Assembly: GCA_947034885.2 (NCBI GenBank) | Contig: OX344755.2 | Span: forward strand, 24,745,052-24,809,051 | Direction: 5' to 3' | Origin: Thuidium tamariscinum | Lineage: Eukaryota > Streptophyta > Bryopsida > Hypnales > Thuidiaceae | DNA length: 64,000 nt | Part shown: in pieces, positions 1-14,418 of the stretch | Layout: each line of letters opens with the position of its first letter | Position numbering within the stretch: position 1 is the stretch's first letter | Position numbers and translations under genes: made by a program | Notes under the pieces: model-generated | The model's input: only the letters and a program-made list of their open reading frames with translations | The model's database searches: none | What the model was told of the DNA's origin: nothing

Positions 1-3000
1 AGATTGCTCAACAGTGATATTTCAGAGTCGACTCGCAGGGAAGTGCTCAAAGTATTAGGAATAGTGGGTGCTCTAGATCCTCACATACACAAACAAAATC
101 AACAGTCCTTGCTCCAAGGAGCACATGGTGAAGTTTCTCGGATTGGGGGGGCTGAAAGTGGACCTCATAATGCTCGATCCCTTGAGGAGGTCCCTAGTGA
201 GTTTTTGTCATCTGGAGGATTTCTGACTGCTAATGACGAATTCTTTCCTACGGTACACGTCTTCCGCTTTCTCAATTGATGTGAATGGTACCAAAGTCTT
301 CTAAGCTTTTTCTCTTAACTTAGTTCTTTCATGCCAGTTCCTCTCTGATGTTTGTTTTGCAAATATTTCCATGGATTTCCGCTTACAAAGATTATATGAT
401 TTTTCAGGTTGCCATCAAAGCGCTCATGCGCGTTCTTAAAGACCCCACTTTGTCTAGTTATCATCACAGGGTTGTAGGGTCCTTAATGTACATATTGAAG
501 GTATCTTTTCATCGCTCTTATTCTGGCTTTATCGGTTTGTAATTCCTTTCTTTTCCTTGGAAACGGTTTCGCCCCTCCCTTTACAGTTTCTGTCTACCCT
601 TGGTTGGCTTTTAGCTAAAGCATTGGATAATAGGCACATAGTTTCATTTGTTATTGTCGGAAAATTGGCGTCTTTACTTTCCTAGTCTAACAGCATATAT
701 CTATTTTTTTGTGGCAGTCGATGGGACTGAGCTGTGTTACCTACCTACCCAAGGTTTGTCACCTCCACGCTATTAACACTATCACCTCTTTCCCTTCTTT
801 TCCTATTTCTTTGGTTTTGTTGGAAGTGAAGTCGCTTCTTTTATGAGGGTGTGCTGATATCCAAGAGCGCCTTGTTTCAGGTTCTTCCTGAGCTTGTTTG
901 TACTATCCGCAATTGCGAAGATGGTCTTCGAGAATTTAGTTTTTGGCAACTTGGTTCCTTAGTCAGCATTGTTCGTCAGGTGAGAATCCTCTCCTGCACC
1001 CCAAGTTATGGAGCTGAAGTACTTTTTTCTTCTGTAGTTTTGGTAATACTCCGTATCAATTAGGACCACGAATGCTTGGGCTGTATTGCGACGAAATGAA
1101 ACGATTAGACGGAGTTAGTGACCGGCTTACACGATGATTGTTTGATTTGGAAGCGGTTTGCGATCTGCTTAAGTAGTTTCTTCAAGTGTCATAACCCTGC
1201 CATTCTTCCTTCATTTGTCTGTAGCATATTCGCAAATATCTTGATGAAATCCTCAAGCTTGTGTACGAGTATTGGGATCCATTAATGCTCCCTCTTTCAT
1301 TGAAAGCGGGCCATTCAAGCTCACAAGCGAATGTGAATGCACGCAACACGTCACCGGTCAGTATGGGATCTTTGAGTTTCTGCCCCTTTTCTCCCCAATT
1401 ATTCTGAGCTGCTTGTGTACTTGCTTCTTGCTAATGTACTTCTCTCTATTGTTATGGTTCAACCATGTTCATGTGCATGTCGCGCATATGTTTCTTGTGT
1501 TCTATTTGAACCCATAATTGCTTGTTGGTTTATTAGGATTTTTATGCCTCATGATTCACAATTAATTTGTCCTGGTGTAGGTGTTGAACCTGGTGGAGAA
1601 GCTTAGTTTAGCCTTGAACGATGAATTTCGGGTCTACTTGCCGGAATTTTTACCTCGATGTGTTGCTGTGCTCACGGACGCTGAACGCACTAGTGACTAC
1701 AAGAAAGTACCCCCCGTTTTGCATACTTTTGAGGTTCTTGGAGGTGCGTTCTAGACAGTGCCTAGCTTTTGTTTTTATGTAGTCATGTTTCATGTTACAT
1801 CTTTCTGGCTGTCTTGTAGTGCTTGAGTGGGTGTGATTGTTAGTACTGATACAAGGTGTGGTGGATGAACTCAGGAAGTGTCGATGAGCATATGTACTTG
1901 CTACTCCCAGCTCTTGTACGTTTATTTAGACCAGATGTCTCAAATGCTCCTCTTGACATCCGTCGTGCAGCGATCAAAACTCTTGGTCGTCTTCTTCCTT
2001 GCGTGCAGGTAATAATGTTGACCTAATTGTGTTTGCGATCATGCTGTTCCGCAAACCTTGTTTTGGGTTTAAGCATGTTTTAGCCAGAGATTTGAACTGT
2101 CACGTAATCTATTTTAGAATTGCACTTGTACTTGAGATATTAATTACTTGGATATGTGGCTTCTTTTTGGGCAGGTGTCTGGCCTTGTATCAGCAATTTT
2201 ACTTCCTCTTACGAGGGTTCTTGACGGGTATTTCCTTCTTAAGACATAAAATTTTAATGAATCAGTGTTCTTGGAAGTTGGTAATTGAATACTTTCACTT
2301 CGAGGTTGTCATTCGAGTACTCCTAATGAGCTGTATGTTGGTGCACACCTGGACTGATTTTTTTGACTAGATAACGCACTCATTTTGGAATGGTAATCCA
2401 TTGAATCTGGTTTCAATGAGGTGTGTAAACCTTCTGGCTTTTAAGATCGTTAATTTTCTTATTTTCCTCTGTCGTTTTCAAATTTTTGGTCTCTGCAGGA
2501 GTATTGATGAGTTGCGAAAGGACGCTCTGGACACCATTTGCCAGTTAGCTGGGGCTATGGGAGCTGATTTTGCTACTTTTGTGCCCTCTGTTCGGAAGCC
2601 CATGCTACGGCATCACGTACACGTGGGTCGCTTTCATTGATTCATTGATTTTTTGCATCAAGCTATGTGATCATATTTTCTAGTAATATTTTAAGTATCA
2701 TCAATATTCTTGTATTGATGTATTTGCTTACAAGTGTGACGTTCTTTACTGGACTGTGATCAGCATGCTCAGTTTGATAATTTGGAAATTCGCTTGAAGA
2801 GGAGGGAACCAGCATATATGGATGTGCATAGCGTTCCTCCAGCAGCTGCACCGCCTGTAACTGCTAACGGAAACTTTTCCTCGTCATTGTCATTTCTCAA
2901 CCTTGATTGGGACGGAGAAGTCTACGATTCGGACAGTCGTGATCCCACACGCCCATTGATGGTACAGTGATATCGGCTTGATCATTTTGCTGATGCTTTC

Positions 3001-6000
3001 CTATTATTGTGTCTGTGGTCAATACAGTAAAGAGAGCGGCATATATCGTCTGTTTGGGTTCTTTTTTCACACAGGGGACTTGAATGAAAAGGCTTTCATC
3101 TTTACCATTCTTTTTGTCTATCGTTAACAATATTTAAGAATGTGTAGTCACTCTTCAACCAAAACTTCTCCGTGTTCTCTGGTATGATCATCTCAATGTG
3201 GGTTATTTTTTCAGGTCAACGAAGCGGCTTTGAGGGCGGCATGGGAGTCTTCACAAAGAAGTACAAAAGAGGATTGGGCAGAGTGGATGCGTCATTTCAG
3301 TGTAGAGCTTCTCAAGGAATCTCCGTCTCGCCCACTACGTACCTGTGCAGGCCTTGCGCAATTACAAGTGAGTGCTTACGAAGTGGATTTAAAACTTTTG
3401 CATGCTTTCTAGGACGTAACATTTATGTAGTCACAAGTCTGTCGTCAGGTTGTGTTGTAATTATTGCATTATTCAATATGTACCAGGCTAGTCATTTCTA
3501 GATCAATAACTAGACTCATACAACTTGATCGATCTTAATTGTGTTCATCATCTTGATTAGATCTAAATTCTGATTGCTATCCTCATTTCGCATGACACAT
3601 GCTCTGGTTGGGTGCAGCCTTTTGTTGCTCGGGAGTTATTTACTGCCGGTTTTGTTAGCTGTTGGTCACAACTAAATACCCAGCACCAGGAGCAGTTGGT
3701 GAGGAGTCTAGTTAATGCCTTCTCTTCACCCAACATCCCCCCTGAGATTCTGGCCACCCTGCTCAATCTGGTACGTTTTCTTAAATTTCATCTGATTTGT
3801 GTTGCTATATTTGCAGCGTAGAGTAGTTTTGAGTTTTGGAAATATTTTACTATTCCCGTCATGCTTGCATGAAACACAATAAGATATTGCATGCTCTATA
3901 GGCATGCTGACTTGGTCACGCCTTGATAAAGACCACGAAACATTACAGGGGCGTGCTCTTTGATAACGATTTAGAAAGGTTTTACCTTGCGCGCATGTTG
4001 AACTCTTTCAAATGTAGACATGCTACATTTCATCTCTTATTTGATGGGCTAGTGTTGAGTTTATATTGCTGATAATGTGTGCAATTGAGTCGTTTCATCG
4101 TATCAGGCTGAGTTCATGGAGCATGATGAGAAACCACTTCCGATTGACATTCGAACACTTGGTCAACTTGCAGAGAAGGTAGGGGTTTTTAGCATCTACA
4201 GTGCTCAGGCGTACGACATTATTGTGTGGGGAGTATTTTTTGTGTTTATTTGGTTTATAATTTTACTAATCGTTGGAGTGCTTCTGCACCAGTGCCATGC
4301 TTATGCGAAGGCTTTGCACTACAAAGAGATGGAATTTGAAGGAGCACAGTCTCTGGAGTTTGAATCGGTCCAGGCCATGACCGTGGAAACCCAACCTCAG
4401 CCTGTCTCAGCTGTTGAAGCTTTGATCCATATTAATAATCAGTTGAACCAGCATGAGGTGTGCAATTCCTGTTCCGTTGGTCCCAGTTTTCGTTTTTAGG
4501 CTAAAGAAACACCCTCTCTTACAAAGATTCTGAGTTTTTTCCTACGTCTGAGAAATACTATTTTGGATGATTACTTGGTGGGCCAAACGATTCTCTCGTA
4601 TTTCTTGCAGGCTGCTATGGGGATTCTGACATACGCACGGCAAAACTTGAGAGTGGAACTCAAGGAGTCATGGTATTATCTCTTACGTATGCTGGCCCAT
4701 ATTATGGCTTTCATTGTAGCATGCCAGTTATTTCTCTCTTATCAGACCTTTGGGTTGACGAACTGCTCAGAGTGTTTGAAATGATGATATTGAATCCTAG
4801 ATTGTACATTGATTTTTGAAACCCACTGATTTCACGGTCTGGATGCTTATGCAGGTATGAAAAACTTCAGCACTGGGAGTTGGCTCTCGACGCCTATAAG
4901 AAAAAGGCTATTCAAGCCCAATCGAACCCAGATGAATTGCAGTCAACTACTTTAGGTTAGTGGCTAGGTTCATGTGCTTTCTTGATTTTGAAGTGTTTTG
5001 AATGCTAACACCGGTATAGCATATAATGCTTTTCATTGCGTACACCAGTGGGAGGTAGACAATCAATAAATCAGAACTTGACTGTGCAGTTTTAATATGC
5101 AAATTTGATACAATTTTCCTTTGGAATTTCCTCATAGTGCACTACTTTTGTTTGTAGACAGTTTTTGAGAAATTCAGAAGTATTTGTTGCAGGAAGAATG
5201 CGGTGTTTGGCAGCACTTGCTAGGTGGGAGGAGCTGAGCATTTTATGTCGAGAGAGTTGGGCAGCTACGGAAATTTCTCGATGCCTTGAAATGGCACCAA
5301 TGGTTTTTATCTAAATCCTGAATTGTCTCCTTTATAATCCCTCGATGTAGCCGTTATATCGAGTCGAGGTTTAAGCCATGCTTTTTCTGTTTCTGTTTCT
5401 GTGCGTTATAATGCTGGTTCCAGGATTTCAAATTTCTGTGTCCGCAGCTTATTTTGATGTAAAGCGCGGTCTATTTCCTGAGTATTGGTTTGGGATTCTC
5501 CGTTTTCCAGGCTGCTAGTGCTGCGTGGAATATGGGAAACTGGGACGAAATGGAAAAGTACGTTCAGTGTTTAGATGGAGGAATCGACACTCAAGTTCAT
5601 TTGCCTACTCTGAATACTAGTGGGAGCGGCAATGGAGCGAGTGATGGTGCCTTCTTCAAGGCTGTTCTTTGTGTACGGCGCAGCGCAGACAGCTTGAGTA
5701 ATGCAGTAAGCATCAAGTCTAACGTAGCTTACGATATCATGTTTCTACGGTGGTAAAAATGTTCTTGGTTTTTACATCTCTCTCAGTATTTCTTGAATTG
5801 GTTGTCAGGATCAACCTGAGTCTTCGAGGGCTGTAGATACAAAATCCTTCAGTGAATGGATTGAGGAAGCTACGGAGTGTGTGAAAAGAGCACGTAACTG
5901 CTTGGCCACAGAGCTTGCTGCACTGGTAAGAATTTTTAGAGTTGCTGCATAGGTGTTTAAAGTATATTACCTGTGGTGGAAACGACTTCGTGCATTAGTT

Positions 6001-9000
6001 ATTCATAACATTTAGGAAGATAATTTGAGTGTTGCTGCAGGTCATGATGAATATCGTCTACAGTGGTAGTGAATCTTGCTTGTTGACTGAATTAGCTCTT
6101 TATTTTGTCACGAGGGTCCCTGAATCCGACGTTGACTATTGTAAACTCTATAAACCTGCTTTCTTTACTACCGAATATTCATTTAGTTGAAGAACTTTCT
6201 GTTACCGTCATTGCGTTGTCTTTTGTTCTGCTAATGTATCACACCTATGGTCTTAATCAATTCCTGCTCGCATGAGCCGGACAGGTCCTGGAAAGTTATG
6301 ACAGGGCGTACAGCAATATGGTCCGTGTGCAACAACTGTCTGAGCTCGAAGAGGTGAGAAACTGAGAATTATTGTTACAATGTGCTTTATTGCTGGAACT
6401 TACTCTGCACCTTCTTGATTAGAGTGTTCAGTGCTTGGACTTCGATGGAGGTTGTTGATTAATCTTTTTTATATGTACTTATCACATGTAACTGCCTTTA
6501 TACACTCTATGAGCAGGTTATAGAGTACCTTACATTGCAACAAACAGATGCCCGTGCTGATTTAATACGAAGGATGTGGCGGGATCGAATGAGTGGCACG
6601 AAGCGGAAAGTTGAGGTGGGTCTTACTGGATTATTGCCTCAACTTGCTTCTAGAACTGTAAGTTCAAGTTGTTTTACAGCAGGACAAAGTTTCACGTAGG
6701 AAGTGCAGGATACGACCACTTACGGACAGATATTGGTGTTCAGGTTTGGCAATCACTTCTCGCTGTTCGGACGTTGGTGCTGCCTCCAACTGACGATATG
6801 GAAACCTGGCTCAAGTTTGCTTCCTTATGTCGCAAAAGTGGGCGGGACCGTCAAGCGCGAGCTACACTCGTGAAACTTCTTCAGGTTGACTTTCCTCACT
6901 CACGTCTATCAAATCCAAGTTGTTCTCCTACGAACGAATCCCAATTTCATACTTCGTGGGTCCCAGACGGTAGAGTAAAATTGATTTGCTTATCACAACT
7001 TCATTTTCGTAGGGTGAAGACTGTTGTTTCTAAATATTTGTGATTGTTTTTCCTGCATGATAGTATGACCCTGATGACAAGAGTCCACGTGATGACCTTC
7101 CATTTACGAGTGCACCCCAAGTTATGCTGGCGTACTACAAGTATCAGTGGTCTCTCGGTGATGACAGTCACAGGCGAGATGCATTTGATCGTCTTCAGGT
7201 TCGTTCTCTGTTCAACAGTTTTGTTGTCGGCAATCTTCGAGTTTTACTCTCTTAAAAATAGTTTCTTTATTAGATTGCTGATTGCTAAGCATTTTTCTTC
7301 AACAGGACATTGCTGTGGATTTAACAGAGCAAAATACAGTTTCAGCAAATGCCGTAATATTTATGCCAAACCAACCTCCTGATGTTAGCCAGACCGTTGG
7401 GGGTGCGCCTCTTCTAGCACGTGTACACTTAAAGCTGGGTGCTTGGCGGTGGCATCTCAACCCTGCATTGGATGATGAGTCTGTACGAGGTAATCTGCCA
7501 GTGGATGGTTGCTTCAGAATCCTTGTTTCTTATCCTTTTTGTATTAATTGTGTATAGAATTCTGTTGGATTTGTAATACGCTATAACTGCATGCTCACTC
7601 AATTATCACAAAGCGCTGTTATAGATTTAGGAGGTATGATAAAATCAATCTTATGACCTGGCAGGCATTCTCAAAGACTTGTTAAATGCAACTCAATGTG
7701 CCAGTACATGGGCAAAGGCATGGCACAAATGGGCACTCTTTAATACAGCACTTATACAGCACTACACCTCACGTGGTCAGCACCCTGCTGCTGGCCGTCA
7801 TGTGGTTTTGGCTATTACTGGTTACTTTCGCTCAATTGCCAATGGCGCAGCAGACAATGGTGGTGATGGCTGTCTACAGGTTGACATCAACTCATGAAGC
7901 ACATCTTTTTCCTTGCTACGGATGTCTGCTGGCTTAGTCTTGTTATTACTGGTTTCCTTTCCTGGATTGCTCCCTCTTTCACTGCCATCTACATTGGGTA
8001 TATGCCGGTTGCTGATTCCATATCGGTCTCCATTTTCAACAGGATATATTGAGACTTCTCACTCTCTGGTTCTATCATGGTGCCTCACGAGAAGTGCAAG
8101 ATGCATTGCAGAAGGGCTTTGATATGGTAACAGTTGAGACATGGTTAGCTGTGCTCCCTCAAATAATTGCTCGCATTCATTCCAACACCCCTGCGGTCCG
8201 TGCACTCATTCACACTCTTCTTGTGCGGATTGGTAAAAGTCATCCTCAGGTATCATCACTTTCCTTACCAAGAAAGCACTGTTGGACAACTAGATTTTTT
8301 CAGTCGTCCTGATTTAGCTTGCCTAGACGTGCGCATCTGGTTGCTGCCCTGCCTCCCTCTCATGTCGTAATTTGAAGCCTGTCTATCTCATGGAATCTAG
8401 TTTTCATCCAGTGTTTCTATTTTAGTTGGATAGCAGTTAACTTCGTAACGTGTAATCTCGTTGCGTTATTGCTCTTGCAGGCACTAATGTATCCGCTGCT
8501 AGTGGCGTGCAAATCCATCAGTAAGCTGAGGCAAAAGTCTGCTCAAGATGTGGTTGATCAAGTACGCCAACACAGTGGAATACTTGTTGATCAGGTAATC
8601 CTTTCCAGTATCATTTTGCAGTCGTCTCCTGTTCACCTCTCGTCCCAGCCTGTTTAGGAGCATTCTGCTATCTGATGCATTGAAAAGCGATATAATCGAT
8701 CGGCAGGGCTTCAGGATTAGTTCTATTCTTCCCAGAGTATATTTCTATTATCTATCCCTGAGCAGGGATTGTCTTCTCACTGATGCTATAAATGGAGTGG
8801 CACATGCTTTCCTCTCCACATCCTGGTTTTGATTTTCTGTTCATGGATGCAGAATAGCTGGACAACAGCACTAAATGCTGTCCAAATGATTTGTGCAGGC
8901 CCAACTTGTCTCGAAGGAGCTGATACGTGTAGCAATACTTTGGCATGAGATGTGGCATGAAGCGCTTGAGGAAGCCAGTCGATTATATTTTGGAGAAAGG

Positions 9001-12000
9001 AATGTTGAGGCCATGTTTAACTGCTTGCAACCTTTGCATACTTTACTCGAACGTGAGGGTCCTGTGACTGTTAAGGAACAACAGTTCGTCCAGAACTATG
9101 GACGTGAACTTGCAGAGGCTAATGAATGCTGCATGAAGTATCGGCGGACTGGCAAGGAGGCAGAACTTACTCAGGTAATAGAGCAACATGTGCCTTATTA
9201 TCTCCTTTATTATTCATGTGATTTCCAGAACTGTTTCTGGGTAAGTTGCCGACAACTTGCGCCTCTCTCTCACAAACATGCGAACATGTCTTCTAGGCTT
9301 GGGATCTTTATTATCATGTCTTCAAGCGCATCAACAAGCAGCTTCCTAGCCTGACAACTTTAGAGCTTCAGGTACCTCTTTGACCTTTCTGCTTATATAT
9401 ATTCTTTCTATTGGCTCTGGATTCTCCAATGTTGCTTGTTGTGTTGAACGACGCTCTTTGATTGTAGTGCAACGTGCTACGGTACTGTCAGAGTATTTCT
9501 GACTTATAAATTTCTAACCATCTATTATTGTGTTGAGAGCAGTCTGTGTCACCTGAGCTTTTAGAAGCTTCACATTTGGAGCTTGCTGTTCCTGGAACAT
9601 ACAAAGCAGGTTAGATTCTCGATTTGTGCTTCATGATTGTTTGATTTGTCATCCTCGATGGTGCATACAACCGTTCTCTGGCTTCCTTCGCTTTATTCGA
9701 GCGAAGTCATCAGGGAATTTAATATTCAACTGTTAGTGGGTTTGGATTGAGGACATACTGAGAGTCAGAAGCCAACAGTTACTTTACAAAATCACTCCTT
9801 TATCATTATTTCCTTTCACACTTCTTGGAAAATAGTGGATGAAGGGCTTCCGTTGCGATATCTTGACAGATGATCGTAAATACTGATGACCGTATATATT
9901 TGGTATGCAACAGCTGCGCCCATTGTTAAGATTGCAGGGTTCTCCCCCCAACTTGTTGTCATCTCTTCTAAACAGAGGCCGAGGAGATTGACTATCCATG
10001 GTGAGGATGGAGAAAATTATGATTTTCTTCTCAAAGGACACGAGGACTTGCGTCAAGATGAGCGTGTCATGCAGGTATGGCTGTCTGACTGTCGCCTTGG
10101 ATCTCATATTGATGCTTGGAATAACTCTCATCATCTCACCACCTCATGGCTTTTTGCTTTGAAGCCTTTTGACTATCGCTTCGTCTCCTTAATATGAAGT
10201 GGTGAATTCCTTGGTGGACCTCCGCAGTTATTTGGATTGGTCAACACATTGTTGGGGAACTCTCGACTCACAGCAGAAAAAGATCTATCAATTCAACGAT
10301 ATGCGGTTATCCCACTCTCACCCAACAGCGGTCTCATTGGCTGGGTACCAAATTGCGACACACTTCATCACCTTATCCGCGAATACCGTGAAGCCCGCAA
10401 GGTGCGTAGCAGATTTTTGGGTTCTGCGAGTTTTAGGTGTTTGTGATGTTTTCTAATGGTCCATATGTAGTCCTATTGCATAGCTTGATGTTTTACAATC
10501 TGCAATTTAACTACAAAAGTTGCTTGTGGTTCTTGAATTTCGCATCTAAATTTCTGTAAACCACGCAGATAGCTGTCAACATGGAACACCGAACGATGCT
10601 GGCTTTGGCTCCTGACTATGAAAGGCTCACACTTATGGCGAAGGTTGAAGTTTTTGAGCACGCTTTGGAAAACTCTCCTGGAAACGATCTTGCGAAGGTA
10701 TCGTTTTCTCTTCTTTCTGACTACCTTCTGTGGTTATACTTTTTCCTGGCCCGAGTGTTCCTAGTTTTCTGTATTTATGTTCTTTTTATTTTTAATCTTT
10801 TCTTGTAATAATTTCGTTTGAACTGTTTGTGTATCCATCTTCTCAAGGTTTTGGTGTGGCTGTTTGTTTTAGGTTCTGTGGTTGAAAAGCAGGAGCTCTG
10901 AGGTCTGGCTAGACCGCCGGACGAATTACACGCGCAGTTTGGCTGTCATGAGCATGGTCTGTACTTTCTTATTCACAATTTAGATTTCAATTGCAATATG
11001 ATATGTCGCTGTGGTTGTTTGAGCTTGTGCATGGCTTAAAGCTTCTTCGTCATGCTTATCGATATGCACCGACGCCTGCACATGTCGTCAAATGGATTCT
11101 TTCTCGACAGCTCCACATTTTAATTCTGGTTTACTGGCAGGTCGGTTATCTACTTGGGCTTGGAGATCGACATCCTAGCAATCTGATGTTGGACCGTCAC
11201 AGGTACAGTCGTCCTATGGTCCTGTCTCATCTTTTTCAAGAATGAGTGAGCGAGTAATTGTACAGGTTGATTTAGCTCGCTTGTTGGAGGCTTCAATTAC
11301 CTGCTAGATCTTATGGATATGGCGGGGTTACACTCGAGATTAATGTTGTAATGATGGTACCATTGCAGTGGGAAGATACTGCATATCGATTTTGGTGACT
11401 GCTTTGAAGCTTCCATGAATCGTGAAAAGTTTCCTGAGAAGGTGATTCTTTGCCGCAGTTCTATTATTCCTTTTTGGTGCTTGTTTTTAGTTATTTTATC
11501 TTGCTTTGAATCGCCCTGTGCTATGATCGTATTTATGTGATTCTAGTTCTGAATTTTATTTGCATTTCATATGATCAGGTGCCGTTCAGACTCACTCGCA
11601 TGCTTGTGAAAGCAATGGAGGTTAGCGGAATAGAAGGGAACTTCCGGTCCACGTGCGAGAGTGTTATGCAAGTATTGAGGACAAACAAAGACAGTGTGAT
11701 GGCAATGATGGAAGCTTTTGTACATGACCCCTTGATTAATTGGCGACTCTTCACATTACCTGAGGTACCTCACGTGCCTGGTCAGGGCAGGAATGCTGCA
11801 ACTGGGAATCCAGATGAAGGCAACGGAATCTCGAACCTTCCCTCTCCACCGCAACGTGGTGTACGCGAGAAAGAATTGCTTCAGGTTTGGTTATACTCCG
11901 GCAATTCTGATTTATTCAGATTTGATGTTAAAAGTACTTATTGTTTTGTAACGCTGAGTCGCTTGTATAGCTTGATTTTAATTCCCTTCGACACAAGCTT

Positions 12001-12631
12001 ACCCCTGCAACCTATAGGATTAGTTCTAAAGGGTAGTAGAGTTTGATAACTTGTTGGAGGATGCAGATATGGAATGCTTTTAAGATGATCATTTATCTTT
12101 AGTAACACTTACGTTGTCATTTTATGTTTTGTATATTCTTTTTCCGTATCCTCTAGAATTTTCTGTGTTACTTTCCTTTGATCGAGTAGGATATCGTTTT
12201 ATCGTCTTTGCTCTTGCAGGCTGTGGGCCAGCTCGGGGATGCTAATGAAGTTCTGAATGAGAGAGCAGTGACTGTAATGGAGCGTATGAAAAAAAAACTA
12301 ACCGGCCATGATTTCATGCCCACCAACACTGCCTCACACATGCTTGACCCTAGAGGCGATGGCCGGGAAATTGAGCCTGGTCTAAATGTCAAGACCCAGG
12401 TTCAGAAACTGATTACACAAGCTATGTCCCATGAAAATCTTTGCCAGAGTTATGTCGGGTAAGTAATCTCGATATCTTTTTTGCTTTCTCGTTATCTAGG
12501 CCATCAGTCTCTGCATAGCTTGATAAACTGTTTTATCTTGATGAAGATTCAATTTAACCTACTTTCTATCTCTGATATGGCTCGTGTTTTATGATACTTG
12601 CTGATATGGCAGGTGGTGCCCGTTCTGGTAG
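1..12631 (+). CDS. TOR: TOR (target of rapamycin) Ser/Thr kinase, 3' 39 exons; 5' end outside window
   Basis: PI3K-related kinase of TOR complex 1, which couples nutrient and energy state to growth and translation in the cytosol. I read 39 exons, all in phase, giving 1749 residues; plant TOR is near 2480, so roughly 700 N-terminal residues are missing. Exons include 1-252, 408-500, 718-753, 881-979, 1225-1356, 1581-1743, 1875-2008, 2764-2961, 3215-3367, 5511-5705, 7306-7489, 8043-8249, 8899-9174, 9914-10074, 10228-10401, 11141-11202, 11369-11441, 11579-11884, 12220-12458 and 12613-12631. HEAT repeats fill the first exons and FAT follows. FRB starts at [15 protein letters not shown] (8.9 kb). 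The catalytic loop is [12 protein letters not shown] (11.16 kb) and the metal motif is HIDFGD (11.38 kb). FATC ends in GWCPFW, split by the last intron. No break is seen. Introns are about 80-360 bp. A host gene under normal constraint. Confidence 0.97.
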
Positions 12632-14418
12632 AGCCAGCTGAAGGTGACCATATGATTCTGAAGGCATTTTATGCCCCTCTACAATTACATCAATACTCTA
12701 CAAGTCAACGTAATATGGCACAGCAGTTTGGCTACACCATACGCTCTCTTACGTTAATATCTGCTCCCGAATTACTTGCGTAAGTATTCATCCGGGGCAC
12801 TGAGATTGACGGTTGTGGCACATACATCAATGCTGTGTATCTACAACTTGGTGCCGCTCAATGGGGAGAAAATGTGCTGGAACTGCTATCCGCACAGATA
12901 AACCGCATTCATACCAAGCTCGGCAGGCCAAGATGGTATTAATGCTGAGCCCACCGACTTGAAGGCTCATGCAACGATCGGAGCCGATAGATTGGAGTGT
13001 GCAGTAGTGCTCTCTGCCGTGTTAACTGGGACGCGTGAGTATAAGGCCTGTCCCGTGTGTGGTCGTCAATGGGAAAACAGATTCTGGCCTCTCATCATGG
13101 CAGCACACCCTAATCTAATTATCTCGCAACGATCAGCTTACTCACTTGGTAAGACACCTTTTCGTACGTTGCATTCGATTTGAATCTATCTTATCCCGAA
13201 TGCAGAGTCGTTTTTTTTGGAATTGAATTCAATACTTATTTTCTCTGCCTGGAAAGTGAAGAGGTATGCCTTATCTGAATGGTTTCAAGTGCGTAAGTGT
13301 GGAAAGCTGACAACAATTATGTAGATCAATCAGATTTGGCTGCTTGGTTGTGTTGCAGGCTTTCTAGGAAATCCAACTTCAGCACATTAGGCCAAGACGG
13401 CTATCACTTCATTAGAAGTTGTAAGAAGTATGTGACAACAGCGATCTCTACAAACATTCCTTTGCGGCATTCCTTTGACATCACAATGGATCTTGCCGGT
13501 GGTAACTGATAGTCATGAAATCAGGCAGTAGTGAGATTTGTCTCCCGTGTACATGAGAAGCCCTTTGAGACCGTATCTCCTGTTTCTGTACAAATTCTAG
13601 CTTGTAAACTTCTCCGTTGGTAGCAGTGACCCGAATATTGTGCTGAGCCACATCATGCAAATTCGAACTTGGGCGACTCAGTCCTTTCCACTTGCTGCAT
13701 CCTTGCAAAGGGCACAATTTTTGGTTTGAAGCACGTCTTTATATTTGCAGTAAAGCGACTTGTTCTTCTAGAGCCAGGGTTATGTGGGTCAATGTGAAAA
13801 TCATCTTTTCTAAAACCTTGGGAATCATTGATATAAAAAGAAACAAAAGAACTCATTTGAAGTCCAAGTATTGTAGAAGATTTCTACTTTCTACTTTCGT
13901 AGGATAAGTAGTTTTATTTTTGTCCTACACAGGAAAGTGCCTTATAATTCATTGGACATTAAATATCTATGGCATGCTTTCTGGGTTAACCAAAGTTGGA
14001 TGTCTTTGGTGAACAATTTTGAGGCTAGGGTAGCTTGATGGTGATATAAATTAGAATGCATTTATTGGTTCAAAAATTGAATCATTCTTGGCAAACAACC
14101 TTAGTAATAGGTCTCATCATTTCAAAATGTAATGTTCTTCTAGCTTTGCATGTGGTGTGTTTATACTTGATTAATAGTATTGTTATGGAAGTTTGAAGGT
14201 AGAGAATCCATTCCTATACCTTTAATTTATTTGAGTAGTTTCCATTATTTGTTTGGAATGGAATTAATTTCTTCAATTTTGGTTACTAAATATTATGGAG
14301 GTTCCAATGGTTTGCATGCCTAAGAAATATTGATGTTTGGATTCTAATTGTAATTTTTTGAGTTTGATATAAATTTCTAAAGGCCACTAGTTTCATTGTC
14401 GTTTGGCCAAACTTTGTC
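12632..14418 (+). other. TOR 3' UTR and downstream spacer
   Basis: No supported gene. The first kilobase is clearly less AT-rich than the DNA beyond 13.7 kb and is probably TOR 3' UTR. It holds a 74-codon open frame at 12,959-13,183 with a CPVCG motif, but there is no support for its translation. From about 13.75 kb the sequence becomes AT-rich spacer. Confidence 0.5.

Noticed and set aside
12959-13183. 74-codon frame with CPVCG motif after TOR
   Set aside because: It lies in the probable TOR 3' UTR; there is no evidence for a separate start, splice signals or conservation.
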